Positions 8,907 through 17,456 of a DNA stretch of 64,000 bases are shown here, piece after piece. Positions within the stretch are counted from its first letter, which is position 1. Each line of letters opens with the position of its first letter. A model generated the notes under the pieces. That model did no database searches. It was not told where the DNA came from and saw only the letters and a list, made by a program, of their open reading frames with translations. A program made the translations under genes and the position numbers. Origin of the DNA: CBDBLK01 sp965215445 (GTDB taxonomy: Bacteria; Bdellovibrionota; Bacteriovoracia; Bacteriovoracales; Bacteriovoracaceae); NCBI GenBank assembly GCA_965215445.1, contig CBDCDT010000002.1, positions 1,426,001 through 1,490,000 of the forward strand. The letters are read 5' to 3'.

Positions 8907-9656
8907 ATGGGGCCGATGGCACAAAGAAAAGGTGATCACCAAAAATTCTATTTCAACCCCATTCAAAAGACGGAAGTTGTGGAAGTTTGCAAACTCGCCG
9001 CAAACAAAAAAATACCGATCATCGTTTGGAGTACCGGAACCAATCGAAATGAAGCAGAAAAATACTCGGCCGAGAGTTTTGACCAAAGCTCCAGACAGCT
9101 CTTTTTAAGGCCCCCGGAACCTTCGGTTTTAGAGACGGTCTGGACCAGTCGCTATCTGGACAGAGAAGTTTTTCTCAAGATGAGCTTGGACAATATACAG
9201 TATTTTAGCTCCAGTATTCTCCACGGGCATCCCACAACACAAAAATACTGGATTTTTGTTAAAAACGATGTCTACCGCACCCAACAACGCTTTAACTACC
9301 GCCTGGCGGCCACCCCGCTTTTTCCCATTCGGGTGGAACTTAAAGGCCGGGGTGAGTATCCGGGAATTGACATTTCCGTGGGGGGCGTCAGTTTCAGCAT
9401 CTCCGACAAGACGAGTCAATTTTTTACCAAAGGCACCATTTTTGAAGATTGCAAACTCAGCCTCAAAGGGGACAAATTCCACATTCCTAAAGTCAAAGTG
9501 ATGGGACTTTGGCCGTGGAAGGATGGTCTGGTTCAGGTGGGCCTGGCCTTTAATGAGCTTTCGGCGGGCCTTGAAAAGGCCCTCTTTAGGAGCATTACCG
9601 ACGGAATCCGCCTCACTGAAGGCCCCGCAAACAAGGGGATAGTCCGTAAAAAATAG
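8907..9656 (+). CDS. PilZ-domain protein
   Basis: 249 residues. The C-terminal half has PilZ c-di-GMP binding features: an Arg-rich stretch (RTQQRFNYR) followed by GIDISVGGVSF, matching the DxSxxG motif. The N-terminal part (about residues 1-110) resembles a YcgR-N-like beta domain but this is weak. Such proteins couple c-di-GMP levels to motility, adhesion or, in Bdellovibrio, the predatory life style. Start may be the ATG at 8907 or the one at 8916; neither has a strong ribosome binding site. It is a single gene between a convergent pair and the ceramide operon promoter. Confidence 0.8.
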   Translation: MGPMAQRKGDHQKFYFNPIQKTEVVEVCKLAANKKIPIIVWSTGTNRNEAEKYSAESFDQSSRQLFLRPPEPSVLETVWTSRYLDREVFLKMSLDNIQYFSSSILHGHPTTQKYWIFVKNDVYRTQQRFNYRLAATPLFPIRVELKGRGEYPGIDISVGGVSFSISDKTSQFFTKGTIFEDCKLSLKGDKFHIPKVKVMGLWPWKDGLVQVGLAFNELSAGLEKALFRSITDGIRLTEGPANKGIVRKK

Positions 9657-9689
9657 GTGTGTAACTTTTACCTTTTAACTTCCGGGATA

Positions 9690-9718
9690 TTGACGAATGC
9701 TTGATAATTGTCTATTAT
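9690..9718 (+). promoter_or_regulatory. Sigma-70-type promoter of the ceramide operon
   Basis: TTGACG at 9690-9695 and TATTAT at 9713-9718 are separated by exactly 17 bases. The start codon of the palmitoyltransferase gene lies 49 bases past the -10 box, leaving a leader of about 40 bases. GAAGGAG in that leader (near 9731) lies too far from the ATG to serve as its ribosome binding site. Confidence 0.7.
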
Positions 9719-9766
9719 CCCCTGCACAACGAAGGAGTAGAAAACCTGTAAGTACCTAAATTTATT

Positions 9767-10975
9767 ATGAATATAGATATTAGTTCTCTCCATGGCTACA
9801 AATCCGTCGAAAAGGCCCGCCTTTTTAAGGCGCACAACCTTTATTCTTTTTTTCGCCCCATTGAAAACAGCGAAGGCACGGTGGTGTCCGTCGATGGCCT
9901 CCAACAAATTATGATCAGCTCCAATAACTATTTGGGCCTCACCCACCACCCCCACGTCGTCGAGACCGCCAAAAAGGCGATTGAAAAGTACGGCACCGGC
10001 TGTACCGGATCGAGGCTTTTAAACGGCAATTTGGTCATCCACGAGGAATTGGAGGAACGCCTGGCCAAATACTTAAAGCACGAGGCGGCGCTGGTCTTTG
10101 CCACCGGAATGCAAACCAATTTGGGGGCGCTGACCGCCGTTTGCGGGCCTCGGGACTGTATGCTTTTGGACTCGGAAAACCACGCTTCCTTGATTGATGC
10201 CGGCCGCCTGGCCTTCGGGCATTGCTTCAAATTCAAACACAACGACATGGAGTCGCTAGAGGAGCTTTTGAAGGAAAACACCGGCCGCTACCGCAATACC
10301 TGGATCGTAAGCGACGGGATTTTCTCGATGACAGGAAGCGTCTTAAACCTCCCCCGGGTGGTGCAATTGGCCGAGCAATACGGTGCCTATATCTATGTAG
10401 ACGATGCCCACGGGATCGGGGTCATGGGCGAACGCGGGCGAGGAACGATGCATCATTTTGATGTGGCCAACCAAGTCCACCTCAACATGGGAACATTTTC
10501 CAAGTCCTTTGCCTCTATTGGCGGGGTGGTTTCAGGCCCTGCGGATTTGATCGACTATATCAAGCACAATGCCAGAAGTTTTATCTTTTCGGCGGCCATG
10601 GCCCCCAGCGCGGTGGCCACGGTGATGGCCTGCCTCGACGTCATCGAATCAGATACATCGCTACATTCGAGATTGTGGAAGAACGTGGAGTTTATGAACA
10701 AATCTTTCAGAGAAATAGACCTTTGCACCCACAATTCCCAAACCCCCATCATTCCGGTTTTGGTGGGTGACGAATTGGAGACTTTTAGAATCACTGATTT
10801 CCTGCGGGAAAATGGCATCTTCGCCACCCCCATTTTACCTCCGGCCGTACCCAAGGGAGAGGCCTCCATCCGCACCAGCTACATGGCCACCCACTCGATG
10901 GAAGAGTTGACCAAAGTGGTGGAAGTTTTTGCCAAAGTCAAAAAACGCTTTCAGCTTCCCATTAATATCCAGTAG
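9767..10975 (+). CDS. spt: Serine palmitoyltransferase-type alpha-oxoamine synthase
   Basis: 402 residues, a PLP fold-type I enzyme of the KBL/BioF/SPT group. The PLP lysine is Lys246 in GTFSKSFASIGG; the Ser-containing FSKS with SIGG is the serine palmitoyltransferase form, while KBL and BioF have GTLGKA. His139 (SENHAS) should stack on PLP and Asp212/His215 (DDAHG) bind the ring. SPT condenses serine with a long acyl thioester to 3-keto-sphinganine. It heads an operon with an acyltransferase-like gene 6 bases downstream and an SDR gene, matching the three bacterial ceramide steps. No Shine-Dalgarno lies close to the ATG and no alternative in-frame start exists. Confidence 0.85.
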   Translation: MNIDISSLHGYKSVEKARLFKAHNLYSFFRPIENSEGTVVSVDGLQQIMISSNNYLGLTHHPHVVETAKKAIEKYGTGCTGSRLLNGNLVIHEELEERLAKYLKHEAALVFATGMQTNLGALTAVCGPRDCMLLDSENHASLIDAGRLAFGHCFKFKHNDMESLEELLKENTGRYRNTWIVSDGIFSMTGSVLNLPRVVQLAEQYGAYIYVDDAHGIGVMGERGRGTMHHFDVANQVHLNMGTFSKSFASIGGVVSGPADLIDYIKHNARSFIFSAAMAPSAVATVMACLDVIESDTSLHSRLWKNVEFMNKSFREIDLCTHNSQTPIIPVLVGDELETFRITDFLRENGIFATPILPPAVPKGEASIRTSYMATHSMEELTKVVEVFAKVKKRFQLPINIQ

Positions 10976-10981
10976 AAATTC

Positions 10982-12094
10982 ATGGAAATTAAAGAAGTCA
11001 AAACCCGTTCTGATCTAAAAAAATTTATCAATCTCCCCTGGAAAATTTACCGGGACGACCCCCACTGGGTTCCCCCGCTCAAAATGGCGGTCAAAGACAT
11101 TTTGAGTTCCAAGCATCCCTTCCATGAAACCGCCGAACAGGCCAATTTTTTGGCAGAGAGGTGCGGGCAGGTAGTCGGCCGCATTTCCGCCATTTGGCCC
11201 AGGGATTTTAACCGCGCTCAAGACCGCTCACTGGGATTGTTCGGCCATTTTGAAAGCGTTAACGACACGGCAGTGGCGCAAAAACTTTTTGACCGGGCCT
11301 GTTCGTGGTTAAAAGACAAGGGAGCCACCAGTGTCCAAGGCCCCAACAACCCGACTTCCAATTACGAGTGTGGCCTTCTGGTGGAGGGGTTCGATGATCC
11401 CCCTCAAGTGATGATGACCTATAACCCTGCCTACTACGTCTCCCTGTTTGAACACATGAATCTCACCAAGGCCAAAGACCTGTTGGCCTACAACATGAGT
11501 GTAGATGCCACTTTTCCACCGGAAATCGAAAAGGTGGCCAAATTCGCCCTTGCCAAGGGCAATGTCAAATGCCGTTTTTTAAACAAAAAGAAACTTGATG
11601 AAGAAATCGAAAAAATGTATCAAGTCTACGAAAGTGCCTGGGAGAACAATTGGGGTTTTATTCCCCCTACCCGACGTGAATTTTTCCACACCGCCCACGC
11701 TCTTAAACCCTTAATCGAAGAAGACATGATTTTGTTTGTAGAGGTCGGCGCTGACACTGCCGGATTTATGATTATCCTGCCGGACATTAATCAGGCCCTC
11801 AAACACATCCCCAATGGAAGGCTGCTCCCCTTCGGCATCTTCAAGCTACTGGGTTACAAAAAGTATTGCACCAGAGTGCGCATTCCCATGTTGGGCATCA
11901 AACCCCAGTACCAAAAACTGGGACTGGCGGGTCTGCTTTACTACCAGAGCAAAAAATCCTGGGAACACAAAAAACAGTATCAAAGTTTTGAGTCGAGTTG
12001 GATTTTGGAAGACAACCGCCCCATGAACCTGGCGCTGCGAACTATCGGGGCCAAACCCTATAAAACCTACCGCATTTTCGAGAAGGCCCTTTAA
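10982..12094 (+). CDS. GNAT-fold acyltransferase, probable bacterial ceramide synthase
   Basis: 370 residues. It opens with IKEVKTRSDLKKFINLPW, then DDPHWVPPLK, a hallmark of the large GNAT-like family that includes Caulobacter bacterial ceramide synthase (bCerS). The C-terminal half has an acetyltransferase-like core (GIKPQYQKLGLAGLLYYQ, about residues 305-322) followed by SSWILEDNRPMN, where N-acyltransferases position the acyl donor. In this context it would N-acylate the 3-keto-sphinganine or sphinganine amine. It lies 6 bases after the palmitoyltransferase gene. The family assignment is fairly safe; the ceramide role rests on the neighbours. Confidence 0.7.
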   Translation: MEIKEVKTRSDLKKFINLPWKIYRDDPHWVPPLKMAVKDILSSKHPFHETAEQANFLAERCGQVVGRISAIWPRDFNRAQDRSLGLFGHFESVNDTAVAQKLFDRACSWLKDKGATSVQGPNNPTSNYECGLLVEGFDDPPQVMMTYNPAYYVSLFEHMNLTKAKDLLAYNMSVDATFPPEIEKVAKFALAKGNVKCRFLNKKKLDEEIEKMYQVYESAWENNWGFIPPTRREFFHTAHALKPLIEEDMILFVEVGADTAGFMIILPDINQALKHIPNGRLLPFGIFKLLGYKKYCTRVRIPMLGIKPQYQKLGLAGLLYYQSKKSWEHKKQYQSFESSWILEDNRPMNLALRTIGAKPYKTYRIFEKAL

Positions 12095-12104
12095 GGTTCT
12101 TTGG

Positions 12105-12266
12105 ATGAAAAAAATTAAGGCCGTGCAACTTTTTAAGCCGGATTATTTAAAAGAGTGCCGCAAACTGACACCGATGCAAATTCTCCACTTCCTCGAAGAT
12201 TTTCGCAAAATCTATGGCGCAAAAGTTGTCGATCCCAAGATCGAGGGCAAAAAGAAATTGCCATGA
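12105..12266 (+). CDS. 53-residue protein within the ceramide operon
   Basis: ATG at 12105, 10 bases after the acyltransferase stop. The product is basic and helical, with KPDYLKECRKLTPMQILHF and LEDFRKIYG, and has no signal peptide. It is not recognised, but the organised hydrophobic pattern and its place between two operon genes suggest a real small protein. Its TGA overlaps an ATG (12263) that opens a 10-codon frame ending TGATG on the start of the next gene, so translation could pass down the chain by coupling. Confidence 0.55.
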   Translation: MKKIKAVQLFKPDYLKECRKLTPMQILHFLEDFRKIYGAKVVDPKIEGKKKLP

Positions 12267-12294
12267 AACTCAAAACTTATCAAAAGGCCGCCTG

Positions 12295-13281
12295 ATGAAC
12301 ATTTTAGTCACCGGGGCCACCGGATTCGTCGGCGGGCATCTCAGTGAGTTCTTAAACCAAAGAGGCCATAGCGTCTACGCCCTGGCGAGAAACAAGCAAA
12401 AATTTGAGCGGGCAAAACTCCCCTGTCACTTGGTTTTGGGAAGTTTGGAAAGTGAACGCCGGCACGCTTGGGTGGATGAGCTTCCCGCAGACCTGGACGC
12501 CGTGGTTCACTCGGCGGGAGAAGTTCACAGTTTTGATCCCAAAAACTTCGAGCGCACAAACTTTTTGGCCACCCAAAGACTCATCGGCGACCTCAAGGAG
12601 CGCTACCCGCGCTTGCGTTTTGTGTTTATTTCCAGCCAGGCGGCGGCAGGGCCTTCCCAACACAAGCTGGATGAGTCGTGCGCCCTCGAACCAGTATCGC
12701 ACTACGGACTTTCCAAAAAACTGGCAGAAGAATGTCTGGGGCGCGAGGCCGCACCCGCGTGGGATAAAATCATCATTCGCCCCCCGGTCGTGCTCGGCCC
12801 AAGGGATGCCGCCTTTGTCGATTTTTTTCAAATGATCGCACGAGGACTCGCCGTCGTTCCCGGCCTAAAAGGCGGGCAAAGGAAATACAGTTTTGTCTGC
12901 GTTTTCGACCTTGTAGAAACCATTGCGCGGGCCTTGGAAAGGCGCGAGATCAAAAGGGAAACCTTTTTTTCCTGTTATCCCCAAAGCATGACCTTGATTC
13001 AATTGATCGGGGAAATTCAAACGGCCATGCAAAAAAAGGCCTGGGTTTTGCCAATCCCCATGCCTCTGGTTTCTGCCATGGCCCATCTCTCCTACGGTCT
13101 GCACCGGGCCTTCGGATGGGACGGGCGCCTGACTCCCGACAAATTGCGGGACTTAAGGCCTGTCGCCTGGTGCATTTCTGCGGAAAAATCGGAAAAGGTG
13201 TTGGGCATGCGCTACCAGTGGAATCTCGCACGCACCGTGGAGGCCACCTTGAAGGATTATCTTGAGCGCAATATCTTATAA
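12295..13281 (+). CDS. Extended SDR / NAD-dependent epimerase family, probable ceramide reductase
   Basis: 328 residues from the ATG at 12295, where the Rossmann motif TGATGFVG begins at once; upstream in-frame codons add only a low-complexity lead. The catalytic pair is YGLSK (Tyr, Lys), with SSQAA as the Ser position. It fits the atypical/extended short-chain dehydrogenases. In bacterial sphingolipid synthesis the reductase (CerR in Caulobacter) reduces the 3-keto group to give dihydroceramide. Placement after the palmitoyltransferase and acyltransferase genes supports that role; other substrates cannot be excluded. The start overlaps a tiny upstream frame as TGATG. No terminator hairpin was found after it. 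Confidence 0.75.
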   Translation: MNILVTGATGFVGGHLSEFLNQRGHSVYALARNKQKFERAKLPCHLVLGSLESERRHAWVDELPADLDAVVHSAGEVHSFDPKNFERTNFLATQRLIGDLKERYPRLRFVFISSQAAAGPSQHKLDESCALEPVSHYGLSKKLAEECLGREAAPAWDKIIIRPPVVLGPRDAAFVDFFQMIARGLAVVPGLKGGQRKYSFVCVFDLVETIARALERREIKRETFFSCYPQSMTLIQLIGEIQTAMQKKAWVLPIPMPLVSAMAHLSYGLHRAFGWDGRLTPDKLRDLRPVAWCISAEKSEKVLGMRYQWNLARTVEATLKDYLERNIL

Positions 13282-13317
13282 AATCATTTTAAAATAAAAA
13301 ACTCGGACAATAAAATT

Positions 13318-13346
13318 TTGCTTTCAAGTTTCTTTTTTTCTATACT
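13318..13346 (+). promoter_or_regulatory. Sigma-70-type promoter of the second FGE-like gene
   Basis: TTGCTT at 13318-13323 and TATACT at 13341-13346 lie 17 bases apart, in an AT-rich spacer 35 bases before the GTG start at 13382. A GGAGG ribosome binding site follows near 13372. Confidence 0.65.
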
Positions 13347-13381
13347 AACAGTCTTAAAACTTTTTTAACCTGGAGGTTTCT

Positions 13382-14482
13382 GTGAGAGCTTGTTTCAACA
13401 TTTTCTGTACTTTTTCCATGCTTTTTTTTGGCGTCGTTTCTGCCAATGATGAAACGTCCTCGCAACCAACCTTTGCCGACATCCCGGCGGGCAAATTTGC
13501 GATGGGAAGCCATGAAGACGAAGAGGGCCGTTGGGGCGACGAAAGACAACACTGGGTGACCTTAAACAACGATATTCAAATGCAAACTACTGAAGTGACT
13601 CAACTCCAATACTTTGAAGTTATGGGCACCAACCCCTCTCACTTCACATGGAACTACCACTGTCCCGACAACTATAAAGTGGTGTCCAGGGAGATCGTGA
13701 ACAAAACAGGCAAAACAATCATAAACGAAACCAGAATGTGCCCCAACCATCCGGTAGAAAATGTCTCTTGGTTTGATGTTAGAAGATTTATCGCCAAACT
13801 CAACGCAAGAGAAGACGGCCACGTTTACCGCCTCCCCACCGAAGCGGAATGGGAATACGCCGCCCGCGCCGGCGGTGAATGGTACTTCCAATTTGGGCCA
13901 TATATCTCTCCGTCCCAGGCCAATTACCACGGAAAGGCCAACTTCAAATATTCCTTCAAAGGGGAATACCGCGGCCAAACGATGGAAGTAGGCAGTTTTG
14001 ATGCCAATGCCTGGGGACTCCACGATATGCACGGCAATGTGCGAGAATGGGTTTTTGATGCCTACGGCGATTACTTTATGGAGGAATACTCCCGCTTGAG
14101 AAAAGCACCGCTTGGCCGTCTGTCTCTTGACATGGCCTCAACACAACGCACGGCCGCTTCCATAATTCACAGAGAAGACCCACAAGGTGCCAACGTTGGG
14201 CCTGGACAGGTGATTCGGGGTGGGGGTTGGAATAGTTCCCCCTTTGCTCTGCGTTTTGCCTTTCGCAATTATGCCTCGGCCTATGAACGCCAAAGCGACC
14301 TGGGTTTTCGCCTGGTGAGAGTGTCCCTCAATCAGGTGGTGTCCGAACAACAAGAGGCGCAAAATCCCGAAAACTACGAAGAGTCTGAATCTGAAGCTGC
14401 CACAAAATCTGAAGCACCAGAAGAAGCTGAAGAATCTCAAGAAGCTGAAGAGTCTCAAGAATTCGAGGAATCTGAGGAATAA
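13382..14482 (+). CDS. Secreted FGE-like (SUMF1 domain) protein with acidic tail
   Basis: 366 residues from GTG, with TGGAGG just upstream and a signal peptide ending near VVSAND. The SUMF1 domain runs to about residue 315: FADIPAGKFAMGS, TEVTQLQYFEV, NPSHF, HPVENVSWFDV, RLPTEAEWEYAARAG, GLHDMHGNVREW, VIRGGGWNSS and LGFRLVR. As in the paralogue at 2373, the C-terminal catalytic cysteines of real formylglycine enzymes are missing (GFRLV, not GFRC). The last 50 residues are very acidic, with imperfect repeats of EEAEESQ, a feature the other copy lacks. Predicted exported; function unknown, perhaps sugar or protein binding at the cell surface. Confidence 0.85.
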   Translation: MRACFNIFCTFSMLFFGVVSANDETSSQPTFADIPAGKFAMGSHEDEEGRWGDERQHWVTLNNDIQMQTTEVTQLQYFEVMGTNPSHFTWNYHCPDNYKVVSREIVNKTGKTIINETRMCPNHPVENVSWFDVRRFIAKLNAREDGHVYRLPTEAEWEYAARAGGEWYFQFGPYISPSQANYHGKANFKYSFKGEYRGQTMEVGSFDANAWGLHDMHGNVREWVFDAYGDYFMEEYSRLRKAPLGRLSLDMASTQRTAASIIHREDPQGANVGPGQVIRGGGWNSSPFALRFAFRNYASAYERQSDLGFRLVRVSLNQVVSEQQEAQNPENYEESESEAATKSEAPEEAEESQEAEESQEFEESEE

Positions 14483-14579
14483 GTCTCGCCCGAAATCTTC
14501 TTGGCAAAGTCTTGCGCCACGTCAATGAGGTGCAGGACTACTTTTGCCAAAAAGATGCCAAGTTTGCTTAAATGCAGTC

Positions 14580-14666
14580 ATGGTGCTCAAAGAGATTGAT
14601 AAAAAAGGAAACGCTCTCATTTCCTGGATGGAAATCTCCATCAAGGCCGCCAAGGGGAAAATATAA
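14580..14666 (+). CDS. 28-codon open frame coupled to pdxJ
   Basis: An ATG at 14580 opens 28 codons ending at a TAA that overlaps the pdxJ ATG (TAATG). The peptide (EIDKKGNALISWMEISIKAA) is helical and looks like the end of a larger protein. The 183-base gap from 14483 also reads, in another frame without a start, as KVLRHVNEVQDYFCQKDAKFA, which may be a decayed small gene. It could be only a translational lead for pdxJ. In related clusters acpS often lies near here, but nothing in this gap resembles it. Confidence 0.3.
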   Translation: MVLKEIDKKGNALISWMEISIKAAKGKI

Positions 14667-15427
14667 TGCCTTTCACCCCCCGTTTAGGAGTCAATATCGA
14701 CCATGTGGCGACTTTGCGTCAGGCGCGGGGAGAAACTTATCCTTGCGTGGGCAAGGCCGCCAAAACCGCACTTGCTCACGGTGCTGACCAGATCACCCTG
14801 CACTTGAGAGAAGACCGGCGCCACATTCAGGATGCGGACGTGCCGGTAGTTCAAGAGATTACCCGGCAATTTTCCCGGCCGCTCAATTTTGAGATGGGGT
14901 GCCACCCTGAAATTCTCGACATCGCTCTCACCTTGGCGCCGGATTGGGTGTGTCTGGTTCCCGAAAACCGCCAAGAGAGAACCACTGAGGGCGGACTCAA
15001 TTTGCTCGACCCGGATATTTTTCAACGAGTGAGCAAAACTTGCCAACAACTGAAAAAAAAGGGAGTGCGCATTTCCCTATTTGTCGAGTGCCGAGAAGAG
15101 ATTTTAAGACGTTGCAAGGAACTTCCCGCAGATGCGGTGGAAATTCACACCGGAGACTTTGCCCGCGCCCATCTGGCGGGACAATCTACAGAACATTTTT
15201 TCGAGCAATTCCAACGGGGCCAGCAACTGTGTCACCAGTTGGGACTTTCGTTTCACGCCGGTCACGGACTCACCTTTGAAAGCTGTACTGCACTTCTACA
15301 ACAAAAACTTTTTGTGGAATACAATATTGGCCACTGGATTATAGGCCAGGCGGTTTTTGAAGGACTGGGAAATGTGGTGGCAAGGCTTGCGCACGAATTT
15401 AAACGCTTTCCCTGTGAGGCAAAATGA
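14666..15427 (+). CDS. pdxJ: Pyridoxine 5'-phosphate synthase
   Basis: 253 residues, the full family length. PdxJ signatures are clear: GVNIDHVATLRQARG at the N-terminus, ITLHLREDRRHIQD, NFEMGCHPE, VCLVPENRQERTTEGGL, HTGDFA, HAGHGL and YNIGHWIIGQAVFEGL. It condenses deoxyxylulose 5-phosphate with 3-amino-2-oxopropyl phosphate, the last ring-closing step of de novo vitamin B6 synthesis. The stop overlaps the nnr start (ATGA). B6 supply also serves the PLP-dependent palmitoyltransferase nearby, though no link is implied. Confidence 0.95.
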   Translation: MPFTPRLGVNIDHVATLRQARGETYPCVGKAAKTALAHGADQITLHLREDRRHIQDADVPVVQEITRQFSRPLNFEMGCHPEILDIALTLAPDWVCLVPENRQERTTEGGLNLLDPDIFQRVSKTCQQLKKKGVRISLFVECREEILRRCKELPADAVEIHTGDFARAHLAGQSTEHFFEQFQRGQQLCHQLGLSFHAGHGLTFESCTALLQQKLFVEYNIGHWIIGQAVFEGLGNVVARLAHEFKRFPCEAK

Positions 15428-16989
15428 GAATTGTTTCCTCCCGTGAAATGCGCGAAATTGAAGCGAGAGCTTCCAGTGAAATGAAATTTGGCGAATCCCT
15501 GATCGTCGAAAACGTAGGCCGTGAAGGGGCGGCGTGGATTGAATCGCACATGGCCCGGGTTTTGCTCGAAGGTGAAGTCTTGTTGTTGGTCGGCAAGGGC
15601 AACAATGGCGCAGACGGTTTGGCGATTGGCCGGCACCTGACAAGTCGCGGATTTTCCGTACGCGCTTTCATGCTCTTTAAAAATAGTGATTGCAGTGAAG
15701 AACTCAAAGTCCAGGCCCACATGGCCCACAGTTTTGGAGTAAAAATCAACGAAGTTGCAAACAGCAAACAAATCAGCGCCTATTTCAACCAATTAAATCA
15801 ACGATCTCTGGTCATTGATGCCGTTTTGGGAACGGGTTTCAGGCCTCCGCTCTCCAGAGATATTTCCGAAACAATCAATATGATCAACCGCCTTGACAGC
15901 ACTATACTTTCAGTTGATGTTCCCACGGGAATTTGTAGCGACACGGGGACGGTCAGCGGAAACGCTATTGAGGCAGATTATACGCTGACGGTGGGCCTTC
16001 CCAAAACTGGATTTTTCTTTGGCAAGGGCGCTCAGCACGCCGGCGAAATGGTGGTTTTGCAGGCGGGCCTGCCCAAAACCCTTTTGCAGGGAGGAGACAA
16101 ACAATTACTCACCCCTGCTCTGTTTCAAGGTCTTTATTTTAAGCGCAACAAGTGGAAATACAAAAATGCTTTTGGCCATACACTGGTGGTAGGTGGCTCT
16201 TCCGGCCTTACCGGAGCGGCAGTACTGACCGCCCACGCTGCCTTGAGGGCGGGGACGGGACTGGTGACGGTAAAGACCTGGCCCGAATCCTATCAAGAAC
16301 TTGGCAGTCGCCTGCCCCCTGAAATCATGCTCGGTCACATTTGCGAAGATTTTGCACCTTGGAATTCGATCGTCATTGGCCCGGGATTAGGGCGCGCTCC
16401 AAAAGGCCGGCACATTTTGCTTAAAATTCTCAACTCTTTTACCGGCCCTGTCGTCGTCGATGCCGATGCCCTGCACGTCCTCGACCTCAAAAAAGATGCC
16501 TCCCTCATTGCCCAGAGGAAGTGGCCAACAGTGCTGACTCCCCACATGGGCGAGTTTGCCCACTTGAAGAAAATCAAAACCGGCCAACTTTTGGAGCACT
16601 CTTTGGATCATCTCAGACAAATGATCGAAGAGTGTAATTGTTGTGTGGTAATGAAAGGTGCCAGCACCTGCATCGGCCTTCCCGACGGAAAAGTTTATAT
16701 CAATCACTACCCCAATGATGGCATGGCCTCGGCCGGTTCTGGAGATGTGTTGGCGGGAATTGTAGGCGGACTTTTGGCCCAATATCCGGTGGAGATGAAA
16801 AGTTCTTCACTCTTTGCCGACCAGACGGTGGCCTTTAATGCCGTCTTGATGGGCGTGATGATTCACACACTGGCGGGCAAACACGCGGTCAAACGCTGGG
16901 GCGCTCACTCTATGAAGGCGGGAAATATCATTGAACATCTGTCCAACGCGTTTTCTGAACTCGATTCCAAGGCCAAGGGTGAAATGTGA
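15424..16989 (+). CDS. nnr: Bifunctional NAD(P)HX epimerase / dehydratase
   Basis: 521 residues. The N-terminal YjeF_N epimerase half shows the substrate loop GKGNNGADGLAIGRHL (usually GNNGGDG) and VDVPTGI. The C-terminal ADP-dependent dehydratase half (about 235-515) shows GHTLVVGGSSGLTGAAVL, GPGLGR, VVDADAL, LTPHMGEFAHL and NDGMASAGSGDVLAGIVGGL. Together they repair hydrated NADH and NADPH. It overlaps pdxJ by ATGA and tsaE by GTGA, so the three are coupled. This pdxJ-nnr-tsaE order is common in delta-type proteobacteria, usually with acpS included. Confidence 0.95.
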   Translation: MRIVSSREMREIEARASSEMKFGESLIVENVGREGAAWIESHMARVLLEGEVLLLVGKGNNGADGLAIGRHLTSRGFSVRAFMLFKNSDCSEELKVQAHMAHSFGVKINEVANSKQISAYFNQLNQRSLVIDAVLGTGFRPPLSRDISETINMINRLDSTILSVDVPTGICSDTGTVSGNAIEADYTLTVGLPKTGFFFGKGAQHAGEMVVLQAGLPKTLLQGGDKQLLTPALFQGLYFKRNKWKYKNAFGHTLVVGGSSGLTGAAVLTAHAALRAGTGLVTVKTWPESYQELGSRLPPEIMLGHICEDFAPWNSIVIGPGLGRAPKGRHILLKILNSFTGPVVVDADALHVLDLKKDASLIAQRKWPTVLTPHMGEFAHLKKIKTGQLLEHSLDHLRQMIEECNCCVVMKGASTCIGLPDGKVYINHYPNDGMASAGSGDVLAGIVGGLLAQYPVEMKSSSLFADQTVAFNAVLMGVMIHTLAGKHAVKRWGAHSMKAGNIIEHLSNAFSELDSKAKGEM

Positions 16990-17441
16990 AGCGGGAAAAA
17001 ACCCTCAAACATTGGAAAAAAGTTTTGACCGCCGATTTAAAATCAGTGGCCAGTGAATTCAAGGCCTGCCTGCTGCCTCCGGCAGTCATTATTTTACAAG
17101 GAGAAGTAGGGGCCGGGAAAACCACCTTCGTTCAAAATTTTATTCAGGTACTCTACCCTAAAATGTCCAGTTTGGTTGCCACCAGTCCCAGTTATTCCCT
17201 GATTCACGAAATGGGTGGTGTCGTCCACGCCGATTTTTACCGTCTTGAAGAAGGGGAAGACATCGTGCACCTTGAACTTCCGCTCTATTTAGAGAAAAAA
17301 GATTATTGTTTTGTCGAGTGGGGCGAGAAATTCATTTCCACTTTGCAAAGGGAGTGTGGTGACGATTTTTCCTATTATAAACTGCATATCAAAGAAACGG
17401 AAAACGCCTTCCGCCACCTGACCCTCTCAAAACTGACCTAA
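16986..17441 (+). CDS. tsaE: tRNA threonylcarbamoyladenosine biosynthesis ATPase TsaE
   Basis: 151 residues from a GTG overlapping the nnr stop. Walker A is GEVGAGKTT, followed by SPSYSLIHEM and the family motif HADFYRLE; VEWGEKF ends the core. TsaE is the ATPase that supports TsaB/TsaD in making the t6A base at position 37 of ANN-decoding tRNAs. Length is usual. The other tsa genes are not in the window. Confidence 0.93.
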   Translation: MKREKTLKHWKKVLTADLKSVASEFKACLLPPAVIILQGEVGAGKTTFVQNFIQVLYPKMSSLVATSPSYSLIHEMGGVVHADFYRLEEGEDIVHLELPLYLEKKDYCFVEWGEKFISTLQRECGDDFSYYKLHIKETENAFRHLTLSKLT

Positions 17442-17456
17442 ACTGGAGAAGATAGC

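Noticed and set aside
9767..10975. Annotation as 2-amino-3-ketobutyrate CoA ligase (threonine breakdown)
   Set aside because: The lysine motif is GTFSKS/SIGG as in serine palmitoyltransferases, and no threonine dehydrogenase is adjacent.
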